A stretch of DNA of 9,496 nucleotides from Coriobacteriales bacterium (GTDB lineage: Bacteria; Actinomycetota; Coriobacteriia; Coriobacteriales; UBA8131): contig JAISPK010000164.1 in NCBI GenBank assembly GCA_031274985.1, positions 1 through 9,496 of the forward strand, in the 5' to 3' direction. Positions 5,968-9,496 of the stretch are shown piece after piece (within the stretch, counting starts at the first letter, position 1; each line of letters begins with the position of its first letter). The position numbers and the translations under genes were made by a program. Under the pieces are notes generated by a model that was not told where the DNA came from, ran no database searches, and was given only the letters and a program-made list of their open reading frames with translations.

Positions 5968-6318
5968 ATGCATGAACTAGGGATCATGGAAACCGTGTTG
6001 GATACTGCGCTTGAATTTGCAAAGGACAACAACGCCACCGAGATAAAAGAGATCCATCTGCTTACGGGAATCATCTTTGGAATCCACCAGGAGTATGCAG
6101 AGCTGTTCTTTAGGATGGTCTCAAAAGACACCATTGCGCAAAACGCAAAGATCGTCTTTGAGTCGGTGCCCGCCTGCTTCATCTGTACCGAATGCAAGGG
6201 AAAAACAGAGTACCCTGCCTTTTCTGAGAAGGAGTTCTACTGCAAACACTGTGGTTCAAAGAAGGTGACCATGGTCTCGGGAAGGGAGTTCAGGATTCAG
6301 AACATGGTGGTGGTTTAA
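5968..6318 (+). CDS. hypA: Hydrogenase nickel incorporation protein HypA
   Basis: A 116-residue nickel metallochaperone of the HypA/HybF family that, with HypB, delivers Ni2+ to the large subunit of NiFe hydrogenases and, in some organisms, to other nickel enzymes. The N-terminal MHELGI carries His2, the nickel ligand; this requires the start at 5968, which leaves the Met-His order intact. The zinc site is formed by C73-x-x-C76 and C92-x-x-C95; Cys70 is an additional nearby cysteine. The length is usual for the family. Only a weak GCAGG precedes the ATG. It lies 22 bp after the Fe-S gene and 73 bp before hypB. No hydrogenase subunit and no hypC, D, E or F is in the window. Confidence 0.93.
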   Translation: MHELGIMETVLDTALEFAKDNNATEIKEIHLLTGIIFGIHQEYAELFFRMVSKDTIAQNAKIVFESVPACFICTECKGKTEYPAFSEKEFYCKHCGSKKVTMVSGREFRIQNMVVV

Positions 6319-6321
6319 CCG

Positions 6322-6379
6322 GTAGAGCGCTTGTGCGACAAGTGGAGTAGGCAGAGCGTTGGCACGACAAGTGGAGTAG
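6322..6379. repeat. 29-bp tandem duplication before hypB
   Basis: Two adjacent 29-bp units (6322-6350 and 6351-6379) match at 24 positions; the last 15 bases, CGACAAGTGGAGTAG, are identical. Each copy ends in GTGGAGTAG, and the second runs straight into the GAGGAGA ribosome site of hypB. The duplication fills nearly all of the hypA-hypB gap and may have spread the two genes apart or duplicated a ribosome-binding segment. Confidence 0.75.
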
Positions 6380-6391
6380 AGGAGAAACAGC

Positions 6392-7069
6392 GTGGATGAG
6401 ATCCGGATCATCGAGATAAAGAAGAGCGTCTACGAGAACAACGACAGAGAAGCAGACAAGCTCAGGCAGCAGCTCAGGGAAGAGAAAACCTTTCTGCTGA
6501 ATCTTATGTCTTCGCCCGGATCAGGGAAAACCAGCCTGGTTTTGAGGACCATCGAGGCGCTGGGGCAGGAGTTTAAGATCGGCGTTCTTGAGGCTGATAT
6601 CGATTCTGCGGTGGATGCGCAAACGGTTGCACGCACCGGAACTCAGGTTGTGCAGCTGCACACGGGAGGGATGTGCCACCTGGACGCAGGGATGACCCTC
6701 AGAGGTCTGCAGGAGCTCGGGACGCGCGATTTAGATCTGGTGATCCTGGAAAACGTCGGCAACCTCGTGTGCCCGGCGGAATTTGACACCGGCGCGTCAA
6801 AAAGTGCCATGATCCTCAGCGTGCCGGAAGGCGATGATAAACCACTTAAGTATCCCCTCATGTTTTCTGAGGTCGATGCGCTGGTGCTCAACAAGATAGA
6901 CGTACTTCCTTATTTTGATTTTGATACCGACGCTGTGGAGGAACGGGCAAGACGGCTCAATCCAAACATCCCGATTTTTGCCGTTTCGGCAAAAACCGGG
7001 CAACACACGGAGCGTTGGGCTGATTGGCTGCGCGGAGAGATTCGCGCTTGGAATAGTGACGCGTGCTAG
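6392..7069 (+). CDS. hypB: Hydrogenase nickel incorporation GTPase HypB
   Basis: A 225-residue GTPase of the SIMIBI class that partners HypA in nickel insertion. It shows the P-loop SPGSGKTS (41-48), the metal-site segment GGMCHLDAG (92-100) with Cys95 and His96, ENVGNLVCP (120-128) with Cys127 as third metal ligand, the G4 motif NKID (167-170) and SAKTGQ (199-204). It lacks the N-terminal His-rich nickel store and the CxxCGC high-affinity site seen in some homologues, so it is the minimal form. The start is GTG at 6392, chosen because GAGGAGA ends 6 nt before it and the N-terminus then has normal family length. It ends 31 bp before the acyl-CoA dehydrogenase gene. Assignment to HypB rather than UreG rests on the Cys-His metal motif and the hypA neighbour. 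Confidence 0.93.
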   Translation: MDEIRIIEIKKSVYENNDREADKLRQQLREEKTFLLNLMSSPGSGKTSLVLRTIEALGQEFKIGVLEADIDSAVDAQTVARTGTQVVQLHTGGMCHLDAGMTLRGLQELGTRDLDLVILENVGNLVCPAEFDTGASKSAMILSVPEGDDKPLKYPLMFSEVDALVLNKIDVLPYFDFDTDAVEERARRLNPNIPIFAVSAKTGQHTERWADWLRGEIRAWNSDAC

Positions 7070-7100
7070 GTAATACCCAAAGAAACGGGAGGTTTGCATC

Positions 7101-8258
7101 ATGGATTATAATCTGACGACAGAAGAAGAGCTTATCAAGAAGGTGGCAAAAGAGTTTAGCGAGTCGGTCATTGCTCCTCTTCAGGAGGAGATTCACGCCA
7201 ACAACGAAGTACCCGGTGAGGTGCTTGAGGGCATGGCCGAGTTGGGCCTGTTTGGTATCAATGCGCCGGAGGACTTAGGCGGCGGTGGCGCAAGCTTCGT
7301 GAGCTTTGTGAGCGCTATCGAAGAGATTGCCGTGGTAAGTGCCGGTGTTGGCATGATCATGTCAGTCAACAACATGGGCCATACGCTCATCAATTTTCTG
7401 GGGAATGACGAGCAGAGAAAAAAGTATATCCCCAAGCTGGTAGCCGGCGAGGAGCTGGCCTCCTTTGCCTTTACGGAGCCGAGTACCGGCTCCGACCCCA
7501 AGCAGCTTCAGGTAACCGCCGTAGAAGACGGCGACTTCTTCGTTCTCAACGGCACCAAGCGCTTTATCACTAATTCAAACCTTAAGGGCCCCATGATCAT
7601 CGTTGCTAAGGAGGAATCCTCAAGCCCCATGAGCGGAAAGGCCACGGCGTTTGTTATCGACAAGCACTGTGAGGGCTATTCGCTCTCTGAGCCGTGGGAT
7701 AAGGTCGGCGTTCATGGCGGGCCACTCTTTGATGTGTATCTCAAGGATGTCAGGATTCCCAAAGAGAACATGCTCGGCGACAGTGGCAACGGCATGTACG
7801 TGCTCAAGATGACCATGGTCTTTGCCAAAGTTGGCGTTTGCGGTATCTGCCTCGGCGTTGCACGAGCGGCCTATGAAGAGGCCGTTGCCTACGCTAAAGA
7901 AAAAACCCACCGCGGAGAAGCCATCATCAAAAAATTCGAGCACGTCCGCATGGCCTTAACCGAGATGGAGATGATCTACAACCGGGCAAAATGGGTGACC
8001 TATCACTATGCCTGGGCGCTGGACGGCAACATTGGCGACCCGTTTGTGCTGGCCAAGCTGGCAGCGCAAGCCAAGGTCGAGGCCTCTGAGGCTGCAGTGG
8101 ATATCGTTCGCAAGGCAATGGGTGTTCTCGGCTCTTACGGTTGCGTGTCAGACTACAAGCTCTCCCGCCTCTGGGGAGATGCCATCGTTGGTCCGCAGGT
8201 CGAAGGTTGTGCCGCAACCCTCAAGGTCATGGCCGGCAACATCTCCTATTTGGCTTAG
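7101..8258 (+). CDS. Acyl-CoA dehydrogenase
   Basis: A 385-residue FAD enzyme of the acyl-CoA dehydrogenase family that interconverts acyl-CoA and trans-2-enoyl-CoA, passing electrons to or from ETF. The length fits short/medium-chain dehydrogenases. The N-terminal helical domain (1-120) is followed by the FAD-binding signature AFTEPSTGSD (123-132), the beta-domain with GTKRFITN (151-158) and W199-D-K-V-G-V-H-G, and the C-terminal helical domain. The likely catalytic base is Glu368 in GPQVEGCAAT, where most relatives have Y-E-G-T. CGGGAGG sits 8 nt upstream of the ATG. It follows hypB by 31 bp and precedes etfB and etfA, the usual layout for a dehydrogenase or reductase with its own ETF. No thiolase, crotonase or CoA transferase is nearby, so the acyl substrate and the direction cannot be named. 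Bcd, acrylyl-CoA reductase and other enoyl-CoA reductases are all possible. Confidence 0.92.
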   Translation: MDYNLTTEEELIKKVAKEFSESVIAPLQEEIHANNEVPGEVLEGMAELGLFGINAPEDLGGGGASFVSFVSAIEEIAVVSAGVGMIMSVNNMGHTLINFLGNDEQRKKYIPKLVAGEELASFAFTEPSTGSDPKQLQVTAVEDGDFFVLNGTKRFITNSNLKGPMIIVAKEESSSPMSGKATAFVIDKHCEGYSLSEPWDKVGVHGGPLFDVYLKDVRIPKENMLGDSGNGMYVLKMTMVFAKVGVCGICLGVARAAYEEAVAYAKEKTHRGEAIIKKFEHVRMALTEMEMIYNRAKWVTYHYAWALDGNIGDPFVLAKLAAQAKVEASEAAVDIVRKAMGVLGSYGCVSDYKLSRLWGDAIVGPQVEGCAATLKVMAGNISYLA

Positions 8259-8293
8259 GGAGTCTCACGCCGAGGAGGAACTCAGGGTAAGGG

Positions 8294-8408
8294 AAAGATC
8301 CTTCGCGGAGTTTACACTGAGCGAAGCGAATGTGCCAGGATGACAGGGAAGGAAGCGCAGGATGACACGCACTTTGTCATTCTGAGGGCGCAAGCCCGAA
8401 GAATCTTT
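8294..8408. repeat. Interspersed GTCATTCTGAG-type repeat, composite inverted copies
   Basis: This fills most of the 194-bp gap between the dehydrogenase and etfB; I see no gene in it. One copy lies inverted (AAAGATCCTTCG at 8294-8305 to CAGGATGACA at 8336-8345). A second CAGGATGACA is at 8358-8367. A direct-orientation copy runs from TGTCATTCTG (8375-8384) to CGAAGAATCTTT (8397-8408). From memory, GTCATTCTGAG...GAAGAATCTT units are dispersed in many bacterial genomes. The outer ends pair with one mismatch. Locally, 8379-8404 folds as ATTCT-GA-GGGC-GCAA-GCCC-GA-AGAAT, with a GNRA loop and tandem GA pairs. It lies in the presumed operon transcript. Confidence 0.7.
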
Positions 8409-8452
8409 ATGAAGGACGACAGAAAGCCTGCTCTGAGAAAAAGAGGAAAGGA

Positions 8453-9211
8453 ATGAAAACTTTGAATTACGTAGTAGCGATGAAACAAGTTCCCGACCTG
8501 CAACAACTGCGCATCAGGGACAAGAAGCCGGTACTCACCGACATTCCCCTGGAGCTTGGGAAGATCGATAAGAATGCTCTGGAATGCGCCGTGAACCTCA
8601 AAGAGCAGCACGACGGCGAGGTGATTCTCGTCTCGGTGGGCAACGACGACCTGCCTGAGACACTCAAGGATGGCCTGGCCTGCGGCGCGGACCGTGCCAA
8701 GTTCATCGCAGACAACCGGGTAGACAACCTTCAGAGTGCCCAGAAGGCCGAGCTACTCGCCAAACTCATCGAAGGACTCGATGACGTGAGTCTCATCTTT
8801 TTTGCAGAAGGCAGTGCAGACAATTACTCGGGACAGGTTGGCTCACGGGTGGCCGAGATACTGGGATATCCTCAGGTCGGCTATGCCTCAGAGGTTAAAA
8901 TCCAAGGCGAAACAGCAATCATCACCCGCGCGCTTGAAAACTCCTATGAGGATATCGAGGTTGCTCTGCCCGCTGTGGTTATCGTGGTGCAGGACCTCAA
9001 CAAACCGCGGCTCCCTTCGGTGATTCAGATTCTCAAAGCCGGCAAAAAGCCCCAGGAACGTATCGATCTTGCGGATAGTTCTTATGAGGCTGCCGAGCTT
9101 ACGGTTTGTTACGAGAATCTTGCCCCGGACACGGACAGAAAGATGCAGGAGCTTTCTTGCAGCAGTGACCTGATTGAGGTGCTCAAAGACCTCGGCGTGC
9201 TGGAAAGATGA
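8453..9211 (+). CDS. etfB: Electron transfer flavoprotein beta subunit
   Basis: A 252-residue ETF beta/FixA family subunit that forms a heterodimer with EtfA and shuttles electrons for the adjacent acyl-CoA dehydrogenase in the cytoplasm. Recognisable parts are the N-terminal strand NYVVAMKQVPD (5-15), the nucleotide-site region with GLACGADRAKF (74-84), GSADNYSGQVGSRVAEILG (120-138), which corresponds to the family's G-x-x-x-D-x-x-x-x-Q-V-G segment, and ALPAVVIVVQDLNKPRLPS (171-189), the EtfB signature region. The start is supported by AGAGGAAAGGA immediately upstream. The gap to etfA is 10 bp, and the 194-bp gap before it holds the interspersed repeat. I cannot decide from sequence whether this ETF bifurcates electrons. 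Confidence 0.93.
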   Translation: MKTLNYVVAMKQVPDLQQLRIRDKKPVLTDIPLELGKIDKNALECAVNLKEQHDGEVILVSVGNDDLPETLKDGLACGADRAKFIADNRVDNLQSAQKAELLAKLIEGLDDVSLIFFAEGSADNYSGQVGSRVAEILGYPQVGYASEVKIQGETAIITRALENSYEDIEVALPAVVIVVQDLNKPRLPSVIQILKAGKKPQERIDLADSSYEAAELTVCYENLAPDTDRKMQELSCSSDLIEVLKDLGVLER

Positions 9212-9221
9212 GGGTGGGACC

Positions 9222-9496
9222 ATGGACAGGATTCTTATCTATAGTGCCAATGCGCAGATTGCCAAAGAATTGATAAGCGCGAGCCGTCTTATTGGCGAGG
9301 CAACCGCGCTGGTTTTAGAAGAAACAGCCGCTTTGGACTTGGCCGCATGCGGCGTTGATGTGTTGCACTCAGAGGCAACAGGCGCCCGGCCGGCAGACAC
9401 GGCAGCAATGGCAGAGCTCATCGCCTTGGCAGTGGAGCACCTTGGTGCATCGGTAGTCCTGCTCAGTTCTGACCGCAGAGGCAAGGAGTTGGCCGG
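9222..9496 (+). CDS. etfA: Electron transfer flavoprotein alpha subunit, partial (5' part)
   Basis: The first 91 codons of an ORF still open at the window end. It begins MDRILIYSANAQIAKELI and reaches VVLLSSDRRGKELAG, which matches the EtfA N-terminal domain strand and the following G-R-D/E-L-A segment that contacts EtfB. No N-terminal ferredoxin extension, as in CarE-type subunits, is present. The C-terminal FAD domain lies beyond the window. A GGGTGG purine stretch precedes the ATG, and it follows the etfB stop by 10 bp. The N-terminal domain is a weakly conserved region, so the call leans on the etfB neighbour. Confidence 0.85.
   Translation, partial: MDRILIYSANAQIAKELISASRLIGEATALVLEETAALDLAACGVDVLHSEATGARPADTAAMAELIALAVEHLGASVVLLSSDRRGKELA

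Noticed and set aside
5700..6197. Minus-strand ORF of 165 codons across the Fe-S gene and hypA
   Set aside because: It spans two well-supported opposite-strand genes and shows no recognisable domain.
6322..6379. CRISPR array
   Set aside because: There are only two imperfect, directly adjacent units with no spacers.

Overview
The window looks like an anaerobe of moderate GC content. The signs are an acyl-CoA dehydrogenase with a dedicated electron-transfer flavoprotein pair, a cysteine-rich double-cluster ferredoxin protein and nickel chaperones HypA and HypB. A GH25 lysozyme-like lipoprotein and strong AGGAGG-type ribosome binding sites fit a Gram-positive lineage (Coriobacteriia or Clostridia are my best guesses). 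No marker gene fixes the taxon. There is no rRNA, tRNA, CRISPR array or transposase gene.

Left part (1-3711). A TerC-family membrane protein and a GH25 lipoprotein run leftward and overlap by 4 bp. Across a 181-bp intergenic region, an OPT-family transporter runs rightward. The transporter gene holds an in-frame inverted repeat in its central hydrophilic loop. That repeat shares the octamer CGTCCCCT with the first bases of the window.

Middle (3712-4940). A gamma-carbonic-anhydrase-like hexapeptide protein converges on a leftward 67-residue small protein, with a 13-bp intrinsic terminator between them. Upstream of the small protein is the most striking DNA in the window: two perfect 17-bp inverted arms, each exactly 12 bp from an outward-facing extended -10 (TGCTATAGT leftward, TGTTATAGT rightward). 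The rightward promoter first meets a 38-codon ORF with a near-ideal ribosome binding site and then a terminator-like hairpin.

Right part (4941-9496). Six same-strand genes follow: the ferredoxin-like Fe-S protein, hypA, hypB, an acyl-CoA dehydrogenase, etfB and the start of etfA, which is cut by the window end. Spacing is short except for 194 bp before etfB, which holds an interspersed repeat of the GTCATTCTGAG...GAAGAATCTT type able to form large hairpins. A 29-bp tandem duplication sits between hypA and hypB.

Together the genes read as a redox module. ETF and the dehydrogenase couple flavin electron transfer to acyl-CoA/enoyl-CoA conversion, the Fe-S protein may carry or handle electrons or metal, and HypA/HypB supply nickel to an enzyme not in the window. 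The mirrored promoter suggests that the 67-residue protein is co-regulated with this module. That link is inference.
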